Shown here in pieces: positions 53,034 to 62,210 of a stretch of DNA of 64,000 bases. The notes under the pieces were generated by a model. The model did no database searches and was not told where the DNA came from. It saw nothing but the letters and a program-made list of their open reading frames with translations. The stretch is from Thiorhodovibrio frisius (GTDB lineage Bacteria; Pseudomonadota; Gammaproteobacteria; Chromatiales; Chromatiaceae): positions 4,086,501 through 4,150,500 of the forward strand of contig NZ_CP121471.1 of assembly GCF_033954835.1 (NCBI RefSeq), in the 5' to 3' direction. Made by a program: the position numbers and the translations under genes. Position 1 is the first letter of the stretch; every line of letters starts with the position of its first letter.

Positions 53034-54698
53034 TCACGGCCTTGCCAGCATCTCCTCGGCATGGGCGCGGGTAGTGGCGGTGATGTCGGTGCCGCCGAGC
53101 ATGCGGGCAATTTCCTCAATGCGCTCAGCGGTGCCGAGGGCGGTGATTTCGGCGAAGGTCTGGCCGTCTTTGGTGTGCTTATGCACGCGCAGCTGCTGGT
53201 GGGCCTGGGCGGCGACCTGAGGCAGGTGGGTGACGCAGAGCACCTGGCGCTCTTCGCCGAGCTGGCGCAGTTGGCGCCCGACGATCTCGGCCACGCCACC
53301 GCCGATGCCGACGTCGACCTCATCGAACACCAGCACCGGGATGCTGATGCAGTTGGCGGTGGCGACCTGGATTGCAAGGCTGATGCGTGAAAGCTCGCCG
53401 CCTGATGCCACCTTGGCCAGCGGCTGCGCTGATTGGCCTGGGTTGGCGCTGACCAGAAAGCTGATCTGATCGAGCCCGTGCGCGGCTGCGGCGGCGCTGT
53501 CCTGGGTTTGAATATCGATAGCAAAGAGCCCCCCGGACATGCCAAGTTCCTGCATTGAGGTGGTGACCGTGGTGCTGAGACGCTCGGCGGCGGCGCGCCG
53601 CGAGGTGGTCAGATCCCCGGCTGCCTTGAGGTAGGCGGCGCGCGCCTGCTCGCGTTCGGCGGCCAGGCTGTCGAGGTCGGCATCGGCCTGTCCGAGCTGA
53701 TGGTATTCGCTTTGGATGTCGCGGTGCAGGTCCGGGAGCTGGGCCGGCAGCACCCGGTATTTGCGCGCCATCTCGTGAATACGGCTCAGACGGTCTTCAA
53801 TCTCTTGCAGCCGCGCCGGGTCCATCTCGAGCGTATCGAGATAGTGGCGCAGGTTGGAGGCGGCTTCTTCAATCTGCACGGCAGCGCCTTCAAGCAGCTC
53901 GACGCTTTGGCCGAGCCGGGCATCGAGGGCGCTCAGCTCGGCGAGTTCACCACCGGCGCGACTGAGCTGGTCGTGCAGCGCGGGTTCGCCGTCGTAGATG
54001 AGTTGTAAAATCCTGGCGCTGGTCTCTTGCAGCTTGCCCTGGTTGGCGAGGCGGCGCTGGTCAGTGTCGAGCTGTTCGAGTTCGTCTTCGCTCAGTGCCA
54101 GGTCGTCGAGTTCAGCCAGCTGGAAGCGCAGCAGGTCGAGTCGCGCGGCGCGCTGGTCGCGCTCGGCGGTCAGGCGCTGGCAGCGCTGATCGCAGTCACG
54201 AAAGTGGCGATAGACCTGGGCCACGGCAGCGCGCAATGGGCCATGATCGGCATAGCCGTCAAGCAGATCGCGCTGGGCGCTGGCGCGCAGCAGGGATTGA
54301 TGGGCATGCTGACCATGAATATCGACCAGGCGTTCGCCAAGGGCTTTGAGCTGGCTGCTGCTGACGGTGCGACCGTTGACGAAGGCGCGCGAACGGCCGC
54401 TGCTTTGCAGCACGCGGCGGATGGCGCAGTCGCCATCTTCGTCCAGCTCCTGCTCGGCAAGCCATTCGCGCGCCTGCGGGCAGGCGCTCAAGTCGAAATG
54501 GGCGCTGACCTCAGCCTTGTCGCGCCCGGCGCGGATCATGCCGGCATCGGCACGCTCGCCCAGAGTTAGCCCCAAGGCGTCGATCAGAATGGACTTTCCG
54601 GCGCCGGTCTCGCCGGTCAGGGCGGTCATGCCGGGGCCGAACTCTAGCTCCAGGCGACTGACAATGACCAGATCCTGAACCTGAATATCGGTTAACAC
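53034..54698 (-). CDS. recN: DNA repair ATPase RecN
   Basis: The 554-residue SMC-like protein has Walker A GETGAGKSILIDALG (about 29-43), long coiled coils around a central hinge (about 150-390), the signature VASGGELSRISLA and Walker B LVFDEVDVGIGG. It helps repair double-strand breaks. The GTG start at 54698 overlaps the nadK stop by seven bases, so the two genes are translationally coupled. Confidence 0.96.
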   Translation of the reverse strand: MLTDIQVQDLVIVSRLELEFGPGMTALTGETGAGKSILIDALGLTLGERADAGMIRAGRDKAEVSAHFDLSACPQAREWLAEQELDEDGDCAIRRVLQSSGRSRAFVNGRTVSSSQLKALGERLVDIHGQHAHQSLLRASAQRDLLDGYADHGPLRAAVAQVYRHFRDCDQRCQRLTAERDQRAARLDLLRFQLAELDDLALSEDELEQLDTDQRRLANQGKLQETSARILQLIYDGEPALHDQLSRAGGELAELSALDARLGQSVELLEGAAVQIEEAASNLRHYLDTLEMDPARLQEIEDRLSRIHEMARKYRVLPAQLPDLHRDIQSEYHQLGQADADLDSLAAEREQARAAYLKAAGDLTTSRRAAAERLSTTVTTSMQELGMSGGLFAIDIQTQDSAAAAAHGLDQISFLVSANPGQSAQPLAKVASGGELSRISLAIQVATANCISIPVLVFDEVDVGIGGGVAEIVGRQLRQLGEERQVLCVTHLPQVAAQAHQQLRVHKHTKDGQTFAEITALGTAERIEEIARMLGGTDITATTRAHAEEMLARP

Positions 54699-55741
54699 CT
54701 TGTACCTTCCTGGACTTGTCCGCCCCAGCCGAGTTTGGCGCGCAGCAGTTGGAAATGATCATGCCCGCGCGGATGCAGCAGCCGCAATCGCGTCGGGCTG
54801 CGGCGGATGCGAACGGACCTGGTGTTCGCCAGCCCAAAGGCAACCTGGCCGTCGCAGGTGAGGCGCGCTGTTTCAGGATGATGATGACACAGGCGGATTT
54901 CGATCTCGCTGTCCCCGCCAACGACGAGCGGCCGGTTGCTCAGCGTATGGGGGCAGATGGGCACCAGCAGCAGGTTATCGAGCCCCGGGTGCAGCAGCGG
55001 CCCCCCGCCTGAGAGGGCATAGGCGGTGGAGCCGGTGGGGGTGGCGACGATCAGACCATCGGAGCGCTGGGCATTGACGAACTGGCCGTCGATGTAAGTC
55101 TCGAATTCGATCATGCGCACCGTATCCCATTTGGCGATCACGGCTTCGTTTAGCGCCCGGCCCGGCCAGGCTGGCGCGCTGCCCGATGCGCCGCCGATCC
55201 CACCGTTGGTCGCACCCTCGGTCACACCCTCGCTCACGCCCTCGGTCATCCCCAGCAGACGGGTCTCGAGCAGGCTGCGATACTCGGTGTCGAACTGCCC
55301 CTCAAGCATGTCATTGAGGCGAGTCTCGATGCAGTCGGGCGAGAGATCAACCAGAAAGCCGAGGCGCCCGAGATTAATGCCAACCAGGGGCGTGCCGGTC
55401 GGGGCAATATCGCGCGCGGCATGCAGGAAGGTGCCATCACCGCCAATGACGATGACTAGGTCGCATTGGACGGCCAGCCGGGCGTAGGGACTCGCATGAG
55501 CATCGCGGTGGTCTGAATCATCAGGATCAATCCCGGATTGATGGATTGTTGCACTCGCTTGCGGTTGGACCGAGGGCGGGCACAGATCGGCACTGTCGCT
55601 GAGAAGCCTGGCTGTGGCCGGCTCCAGTAGCGCCTGATAACCGCACCGCTCGAGATGCGCGAGCAGTCGCCGCAGGGCCGCCGCGACGCGGGTGTCCGGC
55701 TCCTGTTTGCCGATAATGCCAATAGTCTGGAAAGCGCTCAT
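54692..55741 (-). CDS. nadK: NAD kinase with low-complexity insertions
   Basis: The 349-residue protein (ATG at 55741) has the kinase motif VIGGDGTFLHAARD (about 97-110), the NE/D region LNEAVIAKWD and TPTGSTAYALSGGGPLLHPG. It makes NADP from NAD. Two insertions make it about 50 residues longer than usual: one around residues 60-85 (QPQASATIHQSGIDPDDSD) and one around 170-195 with EGVSEGVTEGATNGG, coded by short DNA repeats at about 55200-55255. The catalytic motifs are intact. Confidence 0.95.
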   Translation of the reverse strand: MSAFQTIGIIGKQEPDTRVAAALRRLLAHLERCGYQALLEPATARLLSDSADLCPPSVQPQASATIHQSGIDPDDSDHRDAHASPYARLAVQCDLVIVIGGDGTFLHAARDIAPTGTPLVGINLGRLGFLVDLSPDCIETRLNDMLEGQFDTEYRSLLETRLLGMTEGVSEGVTEGATNGGIGGASGSAPAWPGRALNEAVIAKWDTVRMIEFETYIDGQFVNAQRSDGLIVATPTGSTAYALSGGGPLLHPGLDNLLLVPICPHTLSNRPLVVGGDSEIEIRLCHHHPETARLTCDGQVAFGLANTRSVRIRRSPTRLRLLHPRGHDHFQLLRAKLGWGGQVQEGTRC

Positions 55742-56041
55742 GCGGATGTTTCTGCCACGCCGGTGGTTGCGGCCCCAATAACCGAGCCGTCTGCGATTAT
55801 ACCGGTGGCGCGCCCCGGTGGCGCGCCAGGTAAGGCTTGTGCGGAATCGACCAAGAAGCAGCGGGCAACGGCAGGCCAACAGCGCCCGGCTTGACAGTCG
55901 GGAGCTATGTCCCTAAATTGGCAGGCCGTTAGCACTCTGGTCTTGTGAGTGCTAACAAGAGACTCTAGCTTGCCATGATCAGGCCGCCTCCGGGCGGCAT
56001 CGGACGGTTGTTCGTTCTCCAGGTTGACTTAAGAGGTTGCG
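55742..56041. other. Divergent control region between nadK and hrcA
   Basis: The 300-base gap holds the CIRCE operator (55929-55955) near its right side and, presumably, the heat-shock promoter around it. No gene is seen on either strand. Confidence 0.6.
55929..55955 (+). promoter_or_regulatory. CIRCE operator (HrcA binding site)
   Basis: TTAGCACTC-N9-GAGTGCTAA, a perfect match to the CIRCE inverted repeat, 86 bases before the hrcA start. HrcA bound here represses the hrcA-grpE-dnaK-dnaJ group. Confidence 0.97.
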
Positions 56042-57100
56042 ATGGCTGGGACGCGCAGCGACAAAGAAACAAAAGTCAGTGAGCGAGCGTCGCATTTTCT
56101 CAAGGCGCTGGTCGAGCACTATAGCCGCGACGGGCAGCCAGTCGGTTCACGCACACTGGCAAAGGAAACAGGACTGGACCTGAGCCCGGCGACTGTGCGC
56201 AATGTGATGTCCGACCTTGAGGACATGGGCTTGGTCTCCTCGCCCCACACCTCGGCTGGGCGGGTGCCGACTCTGCTTGGCTATCGTCTCTTTGTCGATA
56301 GTTTGTTGACCATTAAGCCACTCAATGAAATTGACGTGGCGGCGTTGCAGGCCGAGTTTGAGCCCTTAAACGATGCGGGAGCCCTGGTGGATACCGCCTC
56401 GCGTCTGCTCTCTGGCGTGACGCATCTGGCCGGCGTGGTGATGCTGCCCCGGCATGAGCGCGATGTCTTTCGCCAGATTGAGCTGCTGCCGCTCTCGGGT
56501 AAAAAAGTGTTGGCCATTTTGGTCACTGGGGAAGGAGAGGTTCACAACAGGATTATCCACACGGAGCGCCCCATCAGCCCGGCGCAACTGGTGCAAGCAT
56601 CCAACTTTCTGACCGAACTGTTTACCGGTCAGGACATGGGGGAGGTGCGCAAACGCTTGCTTGAGGATCTGCGGATCACGCACCAACAGATGGACGCCTT
56701 GTTGCGTCACGCCCTGGAAATGGCGCAGCGGGTGATGGAATCAGCCGAGCACAAGGATCAACTGCGGGTATCGGGTCAGACCAACCTGATGCAGTTTGAC
56801 GAACTAGCCAGCATGGACCGCTTGAAGGCCCTGTTTGAGGCCTTTAACGAAAAACGGGAGATCCTCTATCTGCTTGATCGCTGCATCCAGGCCGAGGGTG
56901 TGCAGATTTTTTTTGGTGGCGAGTCGGGCTATGAGGTGCTTGACGATTGCAGTCTGGTAACCACGCCTTACCGGGTGGATGGCGAGGTGCTCGGGGTGCT
57001 TGGGGTGATCGGCCCAACCCGTATGGATTATCAGCGGGTGATTCCGGTCGTCGATGTGACAGCGCGGCTGCTAGCAGCGGCGCTAAGACAACACAATTGA
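56042..57100 (+). CDS. hrcA: Heat-shock repressor HrcA
   Basis: The 352-residue protein has an N-terminal winged helix (FLKALVEHYSRDGQPVGSRT, then LDLSPATVRNVMSDLEDMG, SPHTSAGRVPT) and the HrcA inducer domain ending VTARLLAAALRQHN. It binds the CIRCE just upstream, so it represses its own operon until GroEL is titrated by unfolded proteins. This is normal gene order for hrcA-grpE-dnaK-dnaJ. Confidence 0.97.
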   Translation: MAGTRSDKETKVSERASHFLKALVEHYSRDGQPVGSRTLAKETGLDLSPATVRNVMSDLEDMGLVSSPHTSAGRVPTLLGYRLFVDSLLTIKPLNEIDVAALQAEFEPLNDAGALVDTASRLLSGVTHLAGVVMLPRHERDVFRQIELLPLSGKKVLAILVTGEGEVHNRIIHTERPISPAQLVQASNFLTELFTGQDMGEVRKRLLEDLRITHQQMDALLRHALEMAQRVMESAEHKDQLRVSGQTNLMQFDELASMDRLKALFEAFNEKREILYLLDRCIQAEGVQIFFGGESGYEVLDDCSLVTTPYRVDGEVLGVLGVIGPTRMDYQRVIPVVDVTARLLAAALRQHN

Positions 57101-57180
57101 TCAAGATGTGGTTCGCGCGTCTGCGGCGGCTCCTGTCAGGGAGAGTCGGAGGCGGTCGGACTACCGCGGAGGTAAAGGGC

Positions 57181-57813
57181 ATGACGATGGACCAGCAAGG
57201 TCAGGAACAACCACAGGGCGATGCGGAAGAATTCGCGGCCCAAACTGGCGAGGGGGCCGGCTTGAAAGCAGCGCAGGCGCCTGAGTCGGCGGAGGGCGGC
57301 GCCGAAGCAGCGGCATCACCCTGGCCGGAAGACCCGGGCGAATTGATCGCCATGATCGAGCAGGAGCGCGCGCGCAATGAGGCGTCACGCGATCAACTAC
57401 TACGCGCCCGGGCGGAGGTTGAAAACATCAGCCGGCGCAAGGCGAAGGAGCTTGAAAACGCGCACAAATTTGCGCTCGAGAACTTCGTGCGCGAGTTGCT
57501 TCAGGTGCGCGACAGCCTGGAACTCGGCCAGTCTGCGGCAAGCGAGTCCGATGCCGATGTGGTCAAGCTGCGCGAGGGCATGGACCTGACCGTTAAGCTG
57601 CTTGGCGATGTGATGACCAAGTTCGGTGTTGAGCGGGTCGATCCCATGCATCAGCCATTCAACCCGGAGTTTCATCAGGCCATGTCCATGCAGCCGCGTG
57701 CGGATGTCGCGCCCAATACGGTCGTAGCCGTGATTCAACGCGGCTACACCTTAAACGGCCGCTTGGTGCGCCCGGCGCTAGTGATGGTGTCGCAGGCGAT
57801 TGAGCAGGGTTGA
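57181..57813 (+). CDS. grpE: Nucleotide exchange factor GrpE
   Basis: The 210-residue protein starts at the ATG 57181 behind GGAGG. An acidic disordered N-terminus (about 60 residues) leads to the long coiled coil (DQLLRARAEVENISRRKAKE) and the beta domain with FNPEFHQAMSM and GYTLNGRLVRPALVMVS. It releases ADP from DnaK. The 249-base gap to dnaK holds no gene. Confidence 0.96.
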   Translation: MTMDQQGQEQPQGDAEEFAAQTGEGAGLKAAQAPESAEGGAEAAASPWPEDPGELIAMIEQERARNEASRDQLLRARAEVENISRRKAKELENAHKFALENFVRELLQVRDSLELGQSAASESDADVVKLREGMDLTVKLLGDVMTKFGVERVDPMHQPFNPEFHQAMSMQPRADVAPNTVVAVIQRGYTLNGRLVRPALVMVSQAIEQG

Positions 57814-58062
57814 ACGCAACCGCAGCCAACACCTCGGGCAGTGCTCGAGACGGCCGCGCGGGGCGATCAAGGCATCGGCGTTAAGGCTTGAACTTTGCAG
57901 GGTTTTGCCTCACTTGCGAGAACATGTCGGTCGGAGTCCACGGCCCGAAACAGACTGCGAATCTGGCTCGGATGCGGCGCCTGTCACCGCGCGGCATTGG
58001 ATCAGGTCTGCGCAAATCACGAATTAGACCCTTTTTAAATCGTTAAAATCGGAGAACTCAAC

Positions 58063-59985
58063 ATGGGAAAGATCATCGGTATCGATCTCGGCACCACCAA
58101 CTCCTGCGTGGCAGTGATGGATGGCGACAAGCCGAAAGTGATCGAGAATGCCGAAGGCGATCGCACCACGCCGAGTATCGTTGCTTATTCAAGCGACGGT
58201 GAGGTGCTGGTCGGCCAATCCGCCAAACGGCAGGCGGTTACCAATCCAAAAAACACCCTGTTTGCCATCAAGCGCCTGATTGGCCGGCGGCACGAGGACC
58301 ATGTCGTCTCCAAGGACAAGGACATGGTGCCTTACCAGATCGTCCGTGCTGACAACGGCGATGCCTGGGTTGAGGTGAACGGCAAGAAGATGGCCCCGCC
58401 CGAGATTTCGGCCAAAGTGCTGCAGAAGATGAAGAGCACCGCCGAGGACTACCTGGGCGAGAAAGTCTCGGAAGCTGTCATCACGGTCCCGGCTTATTTC
58501 AACGACTCCCAGCGCCAGGCCACCAAGGACGCGGGGCGCATCGCCGGGCTGGAAGTCAAGCGCATCATCAATGAGCCCACGGCTGCTGCCTTGGCCTACG
58601 GCATGGACAAGCAGCGCGGCGATCAGAAAGTCGCCGTCTATGACCTCGGCGGCGGTACCTTCGATATTTCCATCATTGAGATTGCCGAGATCGAGGGCGA
58701 GCACCAGTTCGAAGTGCTGTCTACCAATGGCGATACCTTCCTCGGTGGTGAGGACTTCGATCTGCGCATCATTGACTTCCTGGCCAATGAGTTCAAAAAG
58801 GACCAGGGCGTTGATCTGCACAATGATCCGCTCGCGCTGCAACGCCTGAAAGAAGCCGCCGAGAAGGCCAAGATCGAGCTCAGCTCCAGTCAGCAGACCG
58901 ACATCAATCTGCCCTATATCACGGCCGATCAGAACGGTCCTAAGCATCTGAATATCAAGCTGACCCGGTCCAAGCTGGAGTCTCTGGTTGACGACTTGGT
59001 GGATCGCACCCTCGGCCCATGCCGCACCGCGCTCAAGGATGCCGGCGTCACCGCTGGCGATATCGACGAGGTCATCCTGGTCGGCGGCCAGACCCGCATG
59101 CCCAAGGTACAGGCCAAGGTGCAGGAGTTCTTCGGCAAGGCGCCGCGTAAAGACGTGAACCCGGACGAAGCCGTCGCAATCGGCGCGGCCATCCAGGGCG
59201 GCGTGCTCGGCGGCGACGTGAAAGACGTGCTACTGCTCGACGTCACCCCGCTGTCGCTGGGCATCGAGACCCTCGGCGGCGTCATGACCAAGCTGATCGA
59301 GAAGAACACCACCATCCCGACCTCGGCCGAGCAGGTGTTCTCCACTGCCGACGACAACCAGACCGCCGTGACCGTGCATGTGCTCCAGGGCGAGCGCCAG
59401 CGTGCGGCCGATAATAAATCGCTGGGCCGCTTCGATCTGTCCGACATTCCGCCCGCACCGCGCGGCGTGCCTCAGATCGAGGTCAAGTTCGATCTCGACG
59501 CCAACGGCATTCTCAATGTCTCGGCCAAGGACAAGGCGACCGGCAAGGAGCAGTCCATCGTCATCAAGGCATCCTCTGGTCTGTCGGATTCGGAAATCGA
59601 CCGCATGGTCAAGGACGCCGAGGCCCATGCCGAGGACGACCGCCGCTTCCAGGAGCTGGTCGGCGTGCGCAACCAGGCCGACAGCATGATCCATGCGACG
59701 CGCAAGTCCATGGAGCAAATCGGCGAGGACAAGCTCGAGTCCGGCGAGAAGGACCGCATCGACTCCGCCATCAAGGACCTCGAAGAGGCCATGAAGGGCG
59801 AGGACAAGGACCGCATCGAGTCCCTGACCAAGGCATTGGGCGAGGCGTCTTCCAAGATGGCCGAGCGCCTCTATGCCAACCAGCAGGGTGGTGAGCCGGG
59901 TGATGGCGCTGGCGATACGGCCGATGCGACTGCCGATGACGTGGTCGATGCCGAATTCGAGGAAGTCAAGGACGACAAGAAATAA
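58063..59985 (+). CDS. dnaK: Chaperone DnaK (Hsp70)
   Basis: The 640-residue protein starts [20 protein letters not shown]. It has the ATPase motifs [13 protein letters not shown] and [12 protein letters not shown], the substrate-binding domain from about residue 390 and an acidic C-terminal tail ending [12 protein letters not shown] is seven bases before the start. It refolds proteins with DnaJ and GrpE encoded on both sides. The length is normal. Confidence 0.98.
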   Translation: MGKIIGIDLGTTNSCVAVMDGDKPKVIENAEGDRTTPSIVAYSSDGEVLVGQSAKRQAVTNPKNTLFAIKRLIGRRHEDHVVSKDKDMVPYQIVRADNGDAWVEVNGKKMAPPEISAKVLQKMKSTAEDYLGEKVSEAVITVPAYFNDSQRQATKDAGRIAGLEVKRIINEPTAAALAYGMDKQRGDQKVAVYDLGGGTFDISIIEIAEIEGEHQFEVLSTNGDTFLGGEDFDLRIIDFLANEFKKDQGVDLHNDPLALQRLKEAAEKAKIELSSSQQTDINLPYITADQNGPKHLNIKLTRSKLESLVDDLVDRTLGPCRTALKDAGVTAGDIDEVILVGGQTRMPKVQAKVQEFFGKAPRKDVNPDEAVAIGAAIQGGVLGGDVKDVLLLDVTPLSLGIETLGGVMTKLIEKNTTIPTSAEQVFSTADDNQTAVTVHVLQGERQRAADNKSLGRFDLSDIPPAPRGVPQIEVKFDLDANGILNVSAKDKATGKEQSIVIKASSGLSDSEIDRMVKDAEAHAEDDRRFQELVGVRNQADSMIHATRKSMEQIGEDKLESGEKDRIDSAIKDLEEAMKGEDKDRIESLTKALGEASSKMAERLYANQQGGEPGDGAGDTADATADDVVDAEFEEVKDDKK

Positions 59986-60004
59986 GGGATCTTGAGCTCA
60001 CACC

Positions 60005-61153
60005 ATGGCCAAACGCGACTACTACGAGGTCTTGGGCCTCAGCCGCAACGCGAGCGAGCAGGACATCAAAAAGGCGTTCCGACGCTTGGCGATGAAGCAC
60101 CACCCGGACCGCAATCCGGACGATTCCGAAGCCATTTCCAAGTTCAAGGAGGCCAAGGAAGCGCATGATGTTTTAACCGATGCGCGCAAACGCTCTGCTT
60201 ACGATCAGTTCGGGCACGCCGGGGTCGGTGGCGCTCAGGGCGGCTTTGGCGGCGGCGGGCCTGGCGACTTTGGCGGCGGCAGCTTCTCGGATATCTTCGG
60301 CGAAGTCTTCGGCGACATTTTCGGCGGTGGTCGCGCCCCCGGCGGCGGGCGGCGCGTGCATCGCGGAAGCGACCTGCGCTACGACCTGAGCCTGACGCTT
60401 GAAGAGGCCGTCTCTGGCAAGGATGTCAAAATCCGCATCCCCACCGCAGTGGAATGTCACCACTGCGGTGGTAGCGGTGCCAAGCCAGGCACCCAACCCA
60501 AGACCTGCCCGACCTGTCAGGGCCTTGGGCAAGTGCGCATGCAGCAGGGTTTTTTCTCCGTTCAGCAGACCTGCCCTCAGTGTCGCGGCTCAGGCAGTAT
60601 CATTGAGGATGCTTGCCACCATTGCCGGGGTTCTGGCCGGCTGCGCGAAGAAAAAACCCTCTCTGTCAAGGTGCCTGCTGGGGTCGACAACGGTGATCGC
60701 ATCCGCCTGGCGGGCGAGGGAGAAATCGGCGACAAGGGTGGCCCACCGGGCGATCTCTATGTGCAGATTCAGGTGCAAGAGCACCCGATCTTTACCCGCG
60801 ATGACAATAACCTCTACTGCGAGGTGCCGATCAGCTTCACCACCGCCGCCCTTGGCGGCGAGTTCCAGGTACCGACCCTCGACGGCAAGGTGATGCTCAA
60901 GGTGCCCCACGGGACCCAGAGCGGCAAGATGTTCCGCATGCGCAGCAAGGGCATCAAGCCGGTGCGAGGCGGTCCCGTCGGCGACCTGATCTGCCGGGTG
61001 ATGGTAGAGACGCCCATTAACCTCACCGAGCGGCAGAAGGAATTACTGCAGGAACTTGACGAGAGCTTCACGGCGGGAGGCGACCGCCACAGCCCGCATT
61101 CCACATCCTGGCTAGACCGAGCCAAGAGCTTTTTTGAGAAAATGGGCCTGTAA
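60005..61153 (+). CDS. dnaJ: Co-chaperone DnaJ (Hsp40)
   Basis: The 382-residue protein has the J domain with HHPDRN (about 33-38), a Gly/Phe-rich segment (about 75-120), four CxxCxGxG zinc-binding units ([32 protein letters not shown]; about 151-220) and the C-terminal substrate domains. It stimulates DnaK. It starts 19 bases behind dnaK. The 102 bases after it hold a weak ACCAAT/ATTGGT hairpin but no clear terminator. Confidence 0.97.
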   Translation: MAKRDYYEVLGLSRNASEQDIKKAFRRLAMKHHPDRNPDDSEAISKFKEAKEAHDVLTDARKRSAYDQFGHAGVGGAQGGFGGGGPGDFGGGSFSDIFGEVFGDIFGGGRAPGGGRRVHRGSDLRYDLSLTLEEAVSGKDVKIRIPTAVECHHCGGSGAKPGTQPKTCPTCQGLGQVRMQQGFFSVQQTCPQCRGSGSIIEDACHHCRGSGRLREEKTLSVKVPAGVDNGDRIRLAGEGEIGDKGGPPGDLYVQIQVQEHPIFTRDDNNLYCEVPISFTTAALGGEFQVPTLDGKVMLKVPHGTQSGKMFRMRSKGIKPVRGGPVGDLICRVMVETPINLTERQKELLQELDESFTAGGDRHSPHSTSWLDRAKSFFEKMGL

Positions 61154-61255
61154 TAAGCATCGACTGGTCATTGCGTACTGGCCGCCGGCTATACCAATCG
61201 CAAATTGGTTGTCGGTTTTGGGCCGGGTGATGGGCACCCCGAAGAATGACCACAG

Positions 61256-62173
61256 TCAGACTGTCACGCACTCCACCCGGTTGCGGCCCGCTCGCTTGGC
61301 TTGGTAGAGCGCCTCATCAGCCGCTTTAAGCAAGCGTTCGGGTTGTCGTTCGGGTTGGTCTGGGTCGACTTCAGTCGCGGCCACGCCCAAGCTGATGGTG
61401 ACGCGATCCGCGCTGTCGGAATGGGCGTGCGGCAGATTTTTTGCAAACAAGGCTTCGCGCACCCGCTCGGCTGTGGCGCAAGCGCCTGAGCGATCAGTAT
61501 TAGGCAACAGCAGGACGAACTCTTCCCCACCATAACGGGCCACGCTGTCGGCCGGGCGTTGCAAACTGGCTTTGAGAGCGTTTGCCACCTGGCGCAGGCA
61601 GTCGTCGCCGGCGCCATGTCCGTAATTGTCGTTGTAGGCCTTGAAATGATCCACGTCGATCATGGCCAATGCCAGCCATTGCCCTTCGCGGCGCGCGCGC
61701 TCCCATTCTGTAACGAGCGATTGGTCGAAGCGGCGCCGGTTGGGGATATAGGTCAGACCGTCGATCAGGGCCAGCTCCTCGAGCAGGTCGGTTTTGAGCT
61801 TGAGGTTGATGTGGGTCTTGACCCGTGCGCGCACCACCGGCAAGTGAAAGGGCTTGGGGATGTAGTCCACCGCGCCCAGATCGAGCCCGTACGCCTCGTC
61901 ATCGACACTGGTCTTGGCAGTGACGAAAATGATGGGGATAGCGCTGGTGGTGGGGTCAGCCTTCAGCTGTTGGCACACCTCGTAGCCGTCCATGCCAGGC
62001 ATCATGATGTCGAGCAGGATGAGATCGGGCGGTGTCTCGGAGCGCGCGACCTCAAGCGCCTTGGCGCCCTGATTGGCCACTCTGATGCGATACTCGGATT
62101 TTAGCGCTTCGGCCAGAAGCTGGATGTTCGCCGGCACGTCGTCGACGATTAATACAGAAGCTTGGTGCATCAT
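61256..62173 (-). CDS. PleD-like response regulator with GGDEF domain
   Basis: The 305-residue protein has a receiver domain (VLIVDDVPAN, phosphoacceptor Asp about 55 in LILLDIMMPGMDG, Lys in YIPKPF) and a GGDEF domain with GGEEF at about 218-222. An RPAD inhibitory site lies five residues before it. Phosphorylation should switch on cyclic di-GMP synthesis. It lies 37 bases behind the hybrid kinase gene in the same orientation, so the kinase is its likely partner. Confidence 0.95.
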   Translation of the reverse strand: MMHQASVLIVDDVPANIQLLAEALKSEYRIRVANQGAKALEVARSETPPDLILLDIMMPGMDGYEVCQQLKADPTTSAIPIIFVTAKTSVDDEAYGLDLGAVDYIPKPFHLPVVRARVKTHINLKLKTDLLEELALIDGLTYIPNRRRFDQSLVTEWERARREGQWLALAMIDVDHFKAYNDNYGHGAGDDCLRQVANALKASLQRPADSVARYGGEEFVLLLPNTDRSGACATAERVREALFAKNLPHAHSDSADRVTISLGVAATEVDPDQPERQPERLLKAADEALYQAKRAGRNRVECVTV

Positions 62174-62210
62174 AAATCGTTGTTGGTCGTTCGGGGCAAA
62201 TCGGTATGCT

